A stretch of 64,000 bases of DNA from Owenia fusiformis (Eukaryota > Annelida > Polychaeta > Sabellida > Oweniidae): the NCBI GenBank assembly GCA_903813345.2, contig CAIIXF020000012.1:10376432-10440431 (forward strand), in the 5' to 3' direction. The position numbers and the translations under genes were made by a program. Under the pieces are notes generated by a model. That model was not told where the DNA came from, searched no databases, and saw only the letters and a program-made list of their open reading frames with translations. Shown piece by piece: positions 20,725 to 33,600 of the stretch (position 1 is the first letter of the stretch; the number at the start of each line of letters is the position of its first letter).

Positions 20725-20936
20725 CAGGCCCGTAGCCAGGGGGGTTCGCAGGGTTCGGGCGAACCCCCCCCCCCCCCCCTGGCCAAAAATTCTTTCAAAA
20801 TCATGCAGTTTTTCACCATTTTGAGCACTTCTCAAGTGATTTTAGCCATATTTGAGCCAAATTTGTCAAATGTGAACCCCTCCTGGAAATTTTTGAAAAA
20901 TGAACCCCCCCTTGGCAAATCCTGGCTACGGGCCTG
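20725..20936 (+). mobile_element. CAGGCCCGTAGCC MITE, intact with 5-bp target duplication
   Basis: The 212-bp element is bounded by CAGGCCCGTAGCCAGG and its reverse complement CCTGGCTACGGGCCTG. ACTGA flanks it on both sides (20720-20724 and 20937-20941). It contains a long poly-C run. Other copies are at 39260-39461 and 57766-57925, with fragments near 36023, 38815 and 42286. Confidence 0.88.
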
Positions 20937-20979
20937 ACTGATTACACATTGACACATTCCTATCAGGGTTAATCATCTA

Positions 20980-21010
20980 CGAGGGTTGTCCCAGAAGTAA
21001 TGCACTATAC
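20980..21010 (+). mobile_element. Possible mariner-type terminal sequence
   Basis: CGAGGGTTGTCCCAGAAGTA follows a TA dinucleotide and resembles the outer end of many mariner-like elements. No matching inverted right end was found within the next 500 bp, so it is at best a one-ended remnant. Confidence 0.3.
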
Positions 21011-22211
21011 ATGTATGCTCTAACTTGCTTCAATATTCTTCAATTCAGCTGAAATTTTGTGTATATAACAATTGGAGTCTTGTCTATTATATCCTGAAGT
21101 TTCAGCAATATTCCTATGTATGGCATATACCAGTTCGTTAAATAAGTTCAAAGAAAAATGCTGTCATTTTAAAGGGCCTTAGTATTTTTATTGCACCCTT
21201 AGTTGCTTTAATGTGATCATTTTTTCATAGTTACTATTATTTTTGATCAATCAGAATAGAGATGTTTCTATTTTTCTAATCAATGACTAGATATTCACTA
21301 AATCTCATGTGAAAATTTCATGAAAAAACATTAAAAGCATTTTTCCACAAACTTATAAACAACCTGGTATATCATCAGTAACCATGAAATCAATGAATAC
21401 TAAATAATTTTGACATAATAACTCCCTCACTCACTCAAAAGCTCTGCATGTCATGTAAAATATGTTGAATTTAACTATTTTGGCTAAATTGTGCCTTCAG
21501 TTCAGTGAATGGCAGAATATTGTGAAGATACATGTAGTACTGTATTATTACATTTTTGTAATAATTTGACAATTTTACTTATAAATGCATTTAGATTATA
21601 AATAAAAAATGTTTGAAATGTATTTTTAAAAGACAAATAAAAATCAAATATTTTTCATATTCCATAACTGTATTTATTTGTTACTTTCTACTGTGGCTAG
21701 ATATTATTACCATAGTGAATCATCATCTCCATGGGCCAGAATCTGTTAGTTGTGTTTTATAAGTCTCTGTTAAAATGTGTGCCAAATTATTGATTTACAC
21801 TCGCAGTACTTCATAATTTATCATCAAAAACATTTCATTGATTTGTTAATCTGATCCAGGTACATGACCTTTATTTTGCTTGACCTCCATCAGAGACCTC
21901 TAAATAAAATGTCTGTTTTGATAATGTTGACATTGACTTTATAGAAATAAGGTGCATTGGTGCATCTGTATACCTTTATTAATATATCTGAGATCAATGA
22001 AGAGGCTGATAACTCAAAACACTGATAAACTCCTGCTAAACTATTTGAATATGGCTCAACTGAACAAAAAATGAAAATCCACTCAACTGACCAAAAAATG
22101 AAAATCCAGATGACAGTGCGTCTGTAGACATACTTTTAGTTCATTTCTTTATTTAAAGATGGCAGCCATAGTCCATACAATCATAAACCCATCTTGATTC
22201 ACGAGGTTTCA

Positions 22212-22516
22212 CAAGGAGGATTGGCTCCCAGGATCGACACTCGATATTTTCCAACAATGAAAACGTCGAAATGTCGTTATTTTCGGAAATTATAACCGAC
22301 TATAAATTCAAAATAAACGGTCCAAAAGATTCGAACTAATATCTCGATCATTTCTTGTGAGTTTGGGAATTTTTCGTGAGGAAATAAGATCAAAATTCAC
22401 GATTCAAATGTTGAAGTGAACAAAATGGCGGATGCTTGAATTCGAATTTTGTATCACGACATGCTCATATATGGGACAGAATATCGATGTTGCACTCTGG
22501 GAGCCAATCCTCCTTG
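22212..22516. repeat. Foldback with perfect 20-bp inverted repeat
   Basis: CAAGGAGGATTGGCTCCCAG at 22212-22231 is perfectly mirrored at 22497-22516, with 265 bp between. The interior is relatively CpG-containing and has ACAAAATGGCGGATG near 22420, a YY1-like word. Confidence 0.75.
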
Positions 22517-22734
22517 GAGGTTTCAGTTGTTCCAACCTCACTCTACTACCTTGCATTTGGTGTTCATGAGCAACCCATTTGGCTTATTAGTAATGATTAT
22601 GTCATTTGTTTTTATCGGCTGTTCCTTATGAATGGTTTATCGGATGACTTTTAGGTGGTAATAAGGTAAAAAAATAAAAATATACTGAACAATACAATTA
22701 GACAACGAGAGCACCTTAGAAAAGCGACGATGTG

Positions 22735-22817
22735 ATAAACCATGCCGGAAAACCATGACATCTCATTTCTTCTCAGTCCTGAGATGAAACAGAAAGATGT
22801 TATGAGTATCAGAATGC
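22735..22817 (-). repeat. ACTCATAACATCTTTCTG-family repeat
   Basis: In reverse orientation it carries ATTCTGATACTCATAACATC and GCTGAGAAGAAATGAGATG-like text with GGTTTATCA at the end. Relatives are at 35121-35212, 53535-53622, 55724-55795 and, diverged, 56945-57031. Confidence 0.7.
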
Positions 22818-24568
22818 AATTAAACCAATAATGTGGTTACATTCAGTGGACTTGTCAGTCTCAAGGTTTCTTCTATTCCTTCCTGATCGTGCTGTTCTCA
22901 ATTGATAGAATTCCAATTTCAACCGAGGAAATTAAATTCTCTCAAATTAAATATTTGATGAGAGTTTAGCCTTGTTTATACAAACGAGTGACCTAGACGG
23001 TCATTTAATCACTGTTTGAAATTTAAAAATGTTACAATATAAAAACGCAATAGTACTTATCCTCAGTTTGTATCGTTGATAAAACATTCGTGTATGTTTT
23101 TAGAACGCTCGCGTGTAAACAAAACTCAGTGTACATTTTCAAAAATATGCATTTTAACTAAATCAAAAAGTTGATGTAAAATTGATGTAAAATTTGATGA
23201 ATTAAAAAATGCTAGAACCCATGTTAACCAACAGGAAATGGTGGGTTAGGGGCAAATCAGATTTTTTGTATATCTATTCAGAAAAACATTTATCAAAAAT
23301 AATTTCCGAGTAGACAATTGAATTGTTTTATTTTCTACAGGCTTAGTGTTTAAAACGCTTACTGGTGAGAATTAACAATAAGTAGCATCAAAGTATTTGC
23401 TAATAAACCATATGGGGAACTCATTTTTGACCCGCGCAATTTTGACTTTGGAGACTCATAACTTTAGTGGAAAACAGGGTAAAAGAATTATTTTTTTGTA
23501 GACAAGTTAGCAAATTCAATCTATTTAAATTCCATTTTTGAGAGTAAACTTAATTGGATGGATGGATATATTCTCATTTGACTTTTGGCAACCCAACCAT
23601 TTCCCATTATGTGGATTCTACCATTTTTTAAATTCATCAAATTTGACATCAAATGTTGACCTTTGCACATATAATCTGGGATACTGGACACTTCACAAAA
23701 ATCAGTAACTAAACTTTCTAAACTACACTAATTCCAAGATATTTAATTGAATGCAAAACTTGGACCTCACGACGTGACGTGAACGAAAGTTATTTAAAGC
23801 ATGACATGACTTTGTTTAAAACTTATGATGTTTTATGAAAAGTATGACGGGTTAATTTTCAAATATGACTGTTCACTGTTCAAACTGAGAGGTGTTCACT
23901 TTTCAAGGTTTTTGAACATGAAAGTCATGGAAAAAGAAGGGGGTGAAAATGTGTTTGATTGATCAACCAGTAGGCTTAAACGTATGCGTTTTTATATCCA
24001 TGCTTTGTATTTAGATAACTTCTTTTTTAAATTCATCTTTATTGTGGTTTATTTGTCAAACGGATCCTTATATCTTTGATATCAGTGATATCGAATTAAT
24101 TTACTATTTGTAATGTGTACCTTTTGTCAGTCAATGGGTGATACGTCAAACATCAAAGGGGGAAATCACCGCCACTGAGAAGGCATATTGATCCATTGGT
24201 GTTAGCAGACCATTTTTGTTCCTACGCGTCATAATATAGTTAACGATAATGTTTTGAAAAAAAAGTCAACCTATTTGAATAAAGTATAAATTATACAGAT
24301 ATAATATAAGACATACAATAATTAATTCAATTATTTGTTTGTTTTATATTTGCTGAATGATTTGCTGTTCTATCTGTATTACGCGGAGTAATGTTACAGC
24401 GCACATTGTCTCAAATAGTTCCGACAATTAGCATAATGAGGGAATCGTGAAAAGTCGATGTCAAATTTTGGGGAATAATCTCCTATTTTCTAGTGGATAA
24501 ACAAAATATTTGAGAGATTTATCGACACGGATATATGTAGCAGATATTTAAATTCGTGTATGCCCAAT

Positions 24569-24623
24569 ATGGGGGCACAGATATGGATATACGGTCTGAT
24601 ATTGGCCATTTTGTGTTCGTCGG
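24569..24623 (+). CDS. TMEM132: TMEM132 exon 1: signal peptide
   Basis: ATG at 24569 opens MGAQIWIYGLILAILCSS plus the first base of a Gly codon, then a strong donor GTAAGTA at 24624. The hydrophobic core and small residues before the junction make a signal peptide. The phase-1 end fits the phase of exon 2 (GT completing GGT), which supports the pairing although 9.5 kb separates them. An antisense frame of 127 codons overlaps here and has no recognisable features. Confidence 0.78.
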
Positions 24624-27600
24624 GTAAGTACTGTAATATCGCCCATTGATTTTTAATGTTTTGATATTCATTCATTATCATTATGTATGAATTCACTGTT
24701 ATCCCTGGAATGACGCCTTTGAAAGTGGTTATCCTGCAGTGTTCATCAATCATTTTTTCTGTGTCACACACACCTGTGATTATTGTACAGTGTACACTCT
24801 GGGATAGATATGATAGTCTCCTTAGGCCAGTGTAATAAGATTTGACATGAAATTGAAACGTTCGAAGGCACAAACTCGATTTTCCACATGATCTGTCAAA
24901 TCGGCCAGTTTATGGACAAACCTGATCAAGATTTCAATTGTTCACTGTTTGCATGGAGCGGCTCTTTAGCAACCTTGTTTGTCTAAAGCATTTTTTCAGA
25001 AATTCATTTGTTCAATATCAGAAATGGAGAGCTGGATTTCTGGGGGGGGGGTACTCCCATATATTGGCTATATGGGGACGTGCCGCTAAAGTGATGAAAA
25101 AATCCCTAGAAATGGGTCTACTTTTTGAAAAATCCTGACTGGGTATTGTTTTTTAAAAAAATCGCCGGAAGTTGGTCTTGTTTTTTAAAAACTAACTTGA
25201 AGTGGGTCTATTTTTGAAAGAAAAACCCTAGATGTGGGTCCATTTTTAGAGAAAAGAATCCCTAGATGTGGGTAGATATTTTGAGTCTCAGCGGCACCCC
25301 CCTGTACAAAAATTTGACCAGTACCCCTCCCCCTCACATTCTCTCAAAGCAAAAAAAGTTGCGTCTCTCTCAAACAGCTAGAGAAAATTCCCTACTAATT
25401 ATGAAATCCCTGTATAAATATAATATGTAATAAATATTGCCCCAGGTGAAAACAGATAGACACCTAGATATATCAAGATGAGTTGAAATTCATCCATACG
25501 AGATATACCACAACATCAATGAGATCTTCCAATATACAGTAAAACCTATCGAAGTAGAACACCTATGGTACCTCTAAAAAGTGCAACAATTAGTGCAGAG
25601 GCGTCATTCAATGATCATGGACCAGTGTCAAAATATATTTAAGTTTGGATATTTCATCAAGACTAACATATATGTTTATTATCTCCAAAGAAACCCCCTG
25701 GATGAACATTATTTCAGATATAATAGGTATGTCTGAAATAAGATATTAAGCAAAATGCCTCATAGCTCAGAAAAAGTAAAAATTTTTGAATTTTCTCTAC
25801 AAGCCCTTGTTGCCCCTTTGAACATTAGGTCAGTTGGTCTTCGAGCTTAGAAAAGTGTTCCACTAGAGGTATTTCACTTTATGAGGTGTTCCACTTAACA
25901 GGTTTCACTGTAGAACTAAGAGGTCCTTAGTCTATTCATATTCAGTCTGAAGTGTTTGTATACATCTATTTACTCACTTCGTATTCTATACATAGCCATT
26001 CTCAATCATACTATTAAAAATACTTTAATTTCTCAAATTTTTAAATCTGACCAAAAAAAGAATTTACATTTGGAGTTTTAGTGAATTTTGGATTTCATAG
26101 ACTGAGAGGGGTATTTCCATTCTGGTTTCATATCAAGTTGTTCATTGTTTTGTGTTTAAAGGTTGAAAGAGCGGGTAAAGAAAAGCACAAATATTCATGT
26201 TGAATAGAATTTGAATAAAACCCTGCACTAGACATGCCTTATGGCCATTGATACTGTTTGCCCTTGTGTTTTCTTTAGAAATATACCCTGCCGTATTATC
26301 ACAGTTACTGCTCAGCACTGAAATGTCCTTATTTTCAAGTTTGTTATTCCTCCTCGTGATATTTCTATAAGACTAAATGAAATGTCCAATTTTTTCTTGA
26401 ATTTATATTTTTAGAGTTTTGTATCTACAGGATTTACCTAGTTTTATCATACCTTTTTATTTAGAGTTATTAGATTTATTATTAAGGATTTGAAGGTACA
26501 TTGTGTATAAAATGACAAAGACAAGTCAAGTTGAACTAGTGTATGATATACAGCAAGAAAATATTTTTCTTTGAAAGGATGGATGGTAGAAAAGTCTACA
26601 TCCTGAAATGTCTCGTATATGAGTTATATAGTCCTGAAATATCTCACTCAGTCTTGAAATATTTCTCTTATAGATTCAAATATCTCATCTCACATATTCC
26701 CAAAATATTGGGTATATAGAGGATATCCTATGATTTATGAGTGATATGATTTTTATCCACGAATGGATATGATATCTGCACGAGCGAGCGTAGCGAGAGA
26801 GTCATATCACTCATAAATCATAGGATGTTCTTTTTATTCCAAAGTTAAAGTCATCAACAGAATCATGATGTCAGTTCTAACTGTAGCATGTATCATATCG
26901 GGGCACATTGTGTACAACTGTACATATAACACATCTCTTTTGGCTTTATTTGGTTTATCATGATGTTTGATCAAAATACTGGTACACATATTTATTTTCT
27001 TTTTTGTGGTTTAACTAGTGTTTCAGTTTTAAGAGTTAGTTGAATCATAATTACAAGACCTCTTTTGAAGCTGTGTCTACCATCACCAGATAATCTCCTT
27101 TTTGTGGATTGTGTTTGGCAGTCGGTGTACGGCATTCAGCATCTGTAACAAATGGCAGGTGGTAATATTTTGCATTGCCTCGTTTGCCTGTTTCTATATT
27201 GGTGAGATATCTGGTCTGAAGCTGCACCTCTGTGCCTTACTATGGAGATCTCTGGGGGCCACTCTGACTCAGTATCTCATTGCAAAAATCGATCAATTAC
27301 AGTTCCATTCTATGATAATTCACTACTGAATAATTTACACATTGCATACATCATGTATTGTTATCACCCATATATGTGTAGGGGACTATCTAGCTACTTC
27401 ACATGAGTACCTAGCAACACTGTATTATAACAGGACTAAGAACCAGTAATTGAAACACCTCAGTGGGGTAGATAACCTAACATTGCTGAAAAATGAAGAA
27501 AATCGGCAACGATGAATTTGTTTCGTTAACATTTCATTATCTGAAATCTTGTTTTTATTTTTATTTATTCTTTTGAATAATGATCAAGATGAATTATGAA

Positions 27601-30600
27601 TGAATTATTTTTAAGATTCTCGTAACAATCAAACTTAGGTGATATGAGGAAATGTAGAAATAGATTATATCATCAAGTTTATTTAACTTCCTAGATTTTT
27701 ATTATGAATCTATGGCAAACCTACATATGGGAGAACCTCTCTTATTTGAACAAATATTTTTAGATATCAAATCTGTCCTTTCACAAGAACACTTTTGACT
27801 GCACTTGGGCTTGGTCCATTCACCATAGATAGGTTTAGTATATAGACGATAATCAATAATTGTGTCTGCTTACAGTGCTTAGCCACAATATAGGATGTGA
27901 ATACAAGTGACAGAAAAATCTGGTTCTATGGTCAAAATTATTTTTATGGCACAATTTTTACCGCACCCTTGGGTGCTATATTCAAAAAAGTGAGAGAAAG
28001 CGTTCACATTGAGAGGAATTTAGATTAGAGGTGTTTGGGTAGATAGGTTTTTCAATATTACATATTAACAATTTTGGAATTTGTTTTTGGGGGTGAGAAA
28101 TTCAAATATTATCATACTAGGACAGGGGTTTCAAAAGCAACAGGCAACGGTCGATTTTCACCAGTTGTTTTCACAAAATCGCCTTTTGTTTTTAGGGACT
28201 TTTCAACTTTCTCATGTTCAATTTATGATTTCCATTAATTTTGTCTGTTGTTTTCATTTATTTAGCCTGTTGTGAGAAATTCTAGTGAAACCCCTGTAAG
28301 AACTACCACCTAATTTGACATTCATGATAACAAAAGCAGAATATGTATGTAGTGTCTGAAATAAGATACCCGGTAACTCAGAATGAGCTTATCAGCCATA
28401 AAGCAGCCAAAGCAAATAATTCTGGAATATTTGACTGAAGAAAGCTACAAATTCTAAGGGGCTATTTTCTATGTTAAGAGTTTAGGTAATGATATAAGCT
28501 ATAAGTGTGTTAAAGTGGCTTTGGGGGTACTGCTCTCTGGGCTTAAATCAACATTTATAAAATACCTGTATAGCAGTCAAATAAATCGCATAAATCTACC
28601 TGGACCCTTTAGATTTCTCAATTTACCTTGTAAGTTATAGTGCACCTAGTCTTGAAATTTTAATTTTCCAGAAATGAAGTATTGGAACATAGTTGGTTAT
28701 ACTTTTTAAGATATTTGATACCGAGTGGCATATTATTTGATACAAATCATATGTTTACAGAGTTAATGAAAGAAAAATATTCAAAATCACAGCTTTTGAT
28801 TTTCAAGGTGTAGATCAATATTACGAAATACTCACACAGTCGGAATAATCTGATTCTCAAAAGGGCCAATATAGCGCTAAACTGACCCTGTTAGCTTATT
28901 ACGCAAATATGCTTAAGTTGGCGAATGTCTCGCGAGCTACCATTCATAGAAAACATGATCCAATCAACGCAATGTAAACAGAGCTTACTTGTTAAGATGT
29001 ATGGTGGTTTCACACTGTATTTCAATGGGGTAATCACATTTCACACTACTCACTGTGAATGAGTATGGATTGATTTGAAGTGTGCATATTTTGGTAAATC
29101 ATTGATACCCTTGTCAAGATACTCTAGCCCCTGTACCCCCCCTCTCCCACTACTTGACTTCATACCTTCTCACACACAAGTAAGTAAATAAAACGGGGGG
29201 GGGGTGTCAAGAGTTGAAACAATACAAATATTATAGATCCCATTGGTTTCTAAGTTAGGAATTGTTGACCATTTTGTTGTGGTTAAACCCCCATCCTTTT
29301 CTTCCTTTTGAGGAATCTTGACACTTGTTTGTTTTGCTCATCTTGGCTTGCAAAGGTATGATGTTTTCATCTACATTTCCATCTACCTTTATAAGTTAGC
29401 TAGCTTTTATTTTATATTCAAATTCCATATCAGGTCATGACTGCTACCTTTGCAGTTATTGTATCACCACCAGAATTGGTGATACACATTGGTACACTCT
29501 CTAACTTTTTGGGAGACAGTGTTTGTGTGTTTGTGATAAATGGTTAGCGTATGTAACAATATTGTCTGCAAGAAATGGCAGGTGGTAACATTTTACATGT
29601 TTATGCCTTGTCATACTTTTTTATGGAACTTTTTAAGGTTTTTCTTACATTTTATTGTAACCTTTTCTGCGCCTCAGTGATTTCAATGTGGGGAGAGCCA
29701 TGCATTGTCAAACACTAGACTGTTGACATTGTATGTAGTTTGTGTTTTATAATTTGGTGTGTTTGATGTACCAACTTGAGTTGTATTCATTTAACCCGGT
29801 CCTGCTAATTTAAATATGTTGAGATTGTAGTAAATAATTCTAAGCGTGGAGTAAAGTGTGAAAAAGTTTTTATTAACATTTAATTGAAGATGAAAAAATA
29901 GTTTATGTTCAGTTGTTTATGCTATGTAGGTACATGTTCATGTCTATTTTTTCCTCTTTAAATTTGCACTTATATATAATTACCCTGATTTAGAAGTAAC
30001 GTCTTCCCTCTGAAAAGGATGAATAAGAATCAATATACTTTAGATTATGCAGATTCACACTATGGTCCTTTTGGCTTAGTCTAGTTACCCTAGAGACCAC
30101 CCTCCACATACCTCTCCACAGGTGGGTTGGGGAAGTAGATATGGGGGAGGGGCTCCAGTCTTGAAGCAAGACTACATAAACATATGTCATGTTAAAACTT
30201 GTCCTCTCAACATGACAAACAATAACAGACATTTCACAAATAACTATTTAATCTTCTGTTACTATGTATACCAATACAAATAACTGCTTAATGAACAGAG
30301 ATTTATTCAGCTTGTCTATTAGGTAAATGCATAGTGCAATTTCATTTAGAGCAAAACACATCTTACAAAACACAAAAAAATCTTGTTAAAGAAATTATAC
30401 AAAAATGTGTGAAGGAATGATTCAAACATAAGAGTTGTAAAACAGTTCTCTGTTTGGTAACATTGTTTTAAAGTGGTAAGATAACAGAATACTGTTTAAC
30501 AAAGGGACGATTTTCAAGAGTCCTCAATAGTGAGTTTAAACAAAATGTACCTTTCACTATGGTGTTAAGAGGCTAGATCTTGATAACAGGTCAAATCTAA

Positions 30601-33600
30601 ACACAGTTGTTAAGATTGTGAATTAAAGTAGAGTGCTTTGTGGTGAAAAAAACATAACTGCGTGTGTTCACCTAAGAACAATAAATGCACTCATCACAAA
30701 GAAGTATTGATGGACTTTAAATGCACTGATGATTGCAAATAAGTGAGACTTAATTTTTCCTGTGATCATGGAATTTCTTAAGAAAAGTCTAATTTCAATG
30801 TTCTTGGGATTTTTACTTAAATGCCATGGGTGCAATTGGACAAACGTCTCATATTTACAATTCAGGCCAAAATTGGTCTGAATGTGCCTATTTGACACAT
30901 TTTTAAATGGTCCAAGTCTCTTCTGAAAATTTCAAATCGGTGCAGCACCCACTTGGTATCATACTGGGAAAACAAAACGCATGTAATACATGCATATCGT
31001 TCTTTCTTCTAGTTTTCGATAAATAACCATATTAAATTGAACATTACAACCTGTTTAGGTTAGCTTGATAGGAATATGTTTAAACAAATATGTTACACAG
31101 TTGAGGAAAAATCCTGGTGAGAAACTTATAAGGGTGAGGTTGATTAACTAGCAGTAGAAATCTCCAATGTAACCTACACTGGCCTATACTCCAGGAATCT
31201 AGATGTAATCAGACCTTCTACCATATTGCTTGCTAGATTGTCAAACCATCATCAGATCAATATAATTCTTGCATCTTCTGGAATTTAATTTCCGTTTCTA
31301 TGGTTACGAATCCCTTAGAGGCTGAGAGATTACATGTGAAAAAGAGTCAGATGCAATAGATGGTTTAACAGTGATACTTCTTTTGAATCATGCTATAATT
31401 TCTTGATTTTATTCCGAACCAAACTATGAACTAGAGTACAAAAAGCACAATATTACTATATCAGCAAACAAAACTAGATTCACGGATGTATTTCCTATTC
31501 TTATATTACTGTTCAGGAGGCAATCAGTGAATTGGTATATATTCATCACAGTTATTAGTCTGCATGGAAAGGGACCTCTGAGAAAATCAATAATTCCCTC
31601 CCTTTCCATTATATTCAAACATGATCCTAGAATTTCTTCAAGATCTTAACATAAAACAAGGAGAACTGAGATCTGAGCAGTTCCTGATTTTCTTCTGAGA
31701 TTTCATTCTTATTCTGTTCATTGTATTCTGTCGAATTTAGTAAAAACAATAATTCTGTGGACTGTGCCCTATTTTTCTATACATGTTAATAAAATATTAT
31801 GTTGTCAAAACTCCAAAGTAGAATTTTCAAGAAGTTTTGCTTAAAAACTCGTCACCTCAGATATTTTAAAAAATCCAATTTTGAGGAGTTTTCATTATAG
31901 AACAAGATAAGTATGTTATTTTTTGTAAGGGCCAGTCAATATTTCTCTCCATGAGATCCAGGAGTCCTGATTCATCCCAGTCCCTTGCAAGACAGTAATC
32001 TCCAATAAATAGATATATGCAGTCTTCCTCAAATAACATTCTGATAAAAAAAAAAATAGAATAATTTGCTCATAGTTTCATTTCACTGATAATTCTTCTA
32101 GTTGCAAAATTCCTGGAATATTTTCTAAAAAATGATATTTTTGTAAATGATAACTTTTAGAAAGGTACAAGAAATTAATCTATATTTTACAGTATCTGTT
32201 ATTTCTGTTTTCTATGCATTCATTGAATGGAAGAAAGTGACATAATTATAACTCACTGGCTATGTGTATTATATACGTATTTCATATAATAACACCGGTG
32301 GGAAGAATATTGACGAAATCATTATCAAATTATGTTCAACCATATGTTGTACTTAGTATATGTAATTCTGGTGTATTATATACATATAATTATTTTGCCT
32401 ACCCATAATGGATTAATACCATATTTGATAAATTATAGATCATGTTAGACGATATAATATTTTTCAATTAGTCATCCATTTTTCTGGTAGAACACAGTTT
32501 AGCTTTTACATTGGATGTAGCCAGGCTCCAAAATAGGCAAGGTGAAACTGGAGCCAAAAAGTATATCATAATTTCTATATAATTTAATTTTGATTTTTAA
32601 GTTGAAAAATGTCTAAAAGATATGTGTCTGTAAAAGCATTACACACCCTTTCCTGCATTGTAGAAAGCTACATCCATGAACACCCATTTTTATTGTCAAT
32701 CGACTATTGGTGGATAGGATGGGGGGGGGTTGACTAAACCAAAATCTGGATGGATAATTTGAAATTCAAGACATTAGTTCCTCTAGGATACCAGGTCCCG
32801 CCAAAATTAATGACTAATAAATGAGCCACTTTTTGTTTAGATTAACTTGAGATTAACAGATTAAGATTAACCTCTTCCTGCAAAGTGAGATAATCTCATA
32901 AGTTGAGATAATCTTATATTAATCCACCTTGCAACATCAATCATAATATTTACCTCATGTAGTCCAAGATTATTTTCTTTTAATAAAACCTCTAACGAAT
33001 CTTGTTAGCACTACTATGATAATAGAGTTCATACTTTGAAGTTTTGTTTTTATTTCTGTTTTATTGTTTGTTAGAGAAATCCTAAGTGGAACAAATTTGA
33101 ACATTTTGTAAGAGTGTCCCTCTCTTGAAGATGTTTAAGTCATTAACAGTACTTTGCAGCCAGAAAATTCCACATTAAGAATCAATAAAAACACACATCT
33201 TTTGAAAATTCTTCTAATTTATTCCTGCATATCCTAACTCAACTGAGATCAAAGTATGTTTCAGAGGATGTATGTATCATATCCCATAATGCACTGGTAT
33301 AAAACCAATGTGAGCACTTTAATCAGTTATTGAAATGTTTATGTTACCAAATGTATCTTGGAATTATTCTGAGAGCTCTAGTACATACCCCTATGCAATT
33401 TGATCAATTTAACTACCCTGCGTGCAGAGTCTAGTTAAACTACACTCTGCCTAGTAGAGACCATATTACAGTTGAGTAGCTCCGCCCCCACGATGGGTAC
33501 CGGTGACAGTTTCGGTAATAAATCACTTTTGACCTACGCGCTGACCTTTCTTCAACTTATCAGCGAGCTTGAAGAAACATACGCTAAATGCGTTCTAATT

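Larger units (their letters stand above)
20937..24568. other. Intergenic region between DNA2 and TMEM132
   Basis: No coding exon is recognised. It holds a possible mariner-like end (20980), a foldback (22212-22516) and a repeat copy (22735-22817). The last few hundred bases before 24569 should include the TMEM132 5' UTR and promoter, but no clear TATA or initiator is evident. Confidence 0.5.

Noticed and set aside
24490-24873. 127-codon antisense frame over TMEM132 exon 1
   Set aside because: No family resemblance, no splice-site support, and it overlaps the supported signal-peptide exon on the other strand.
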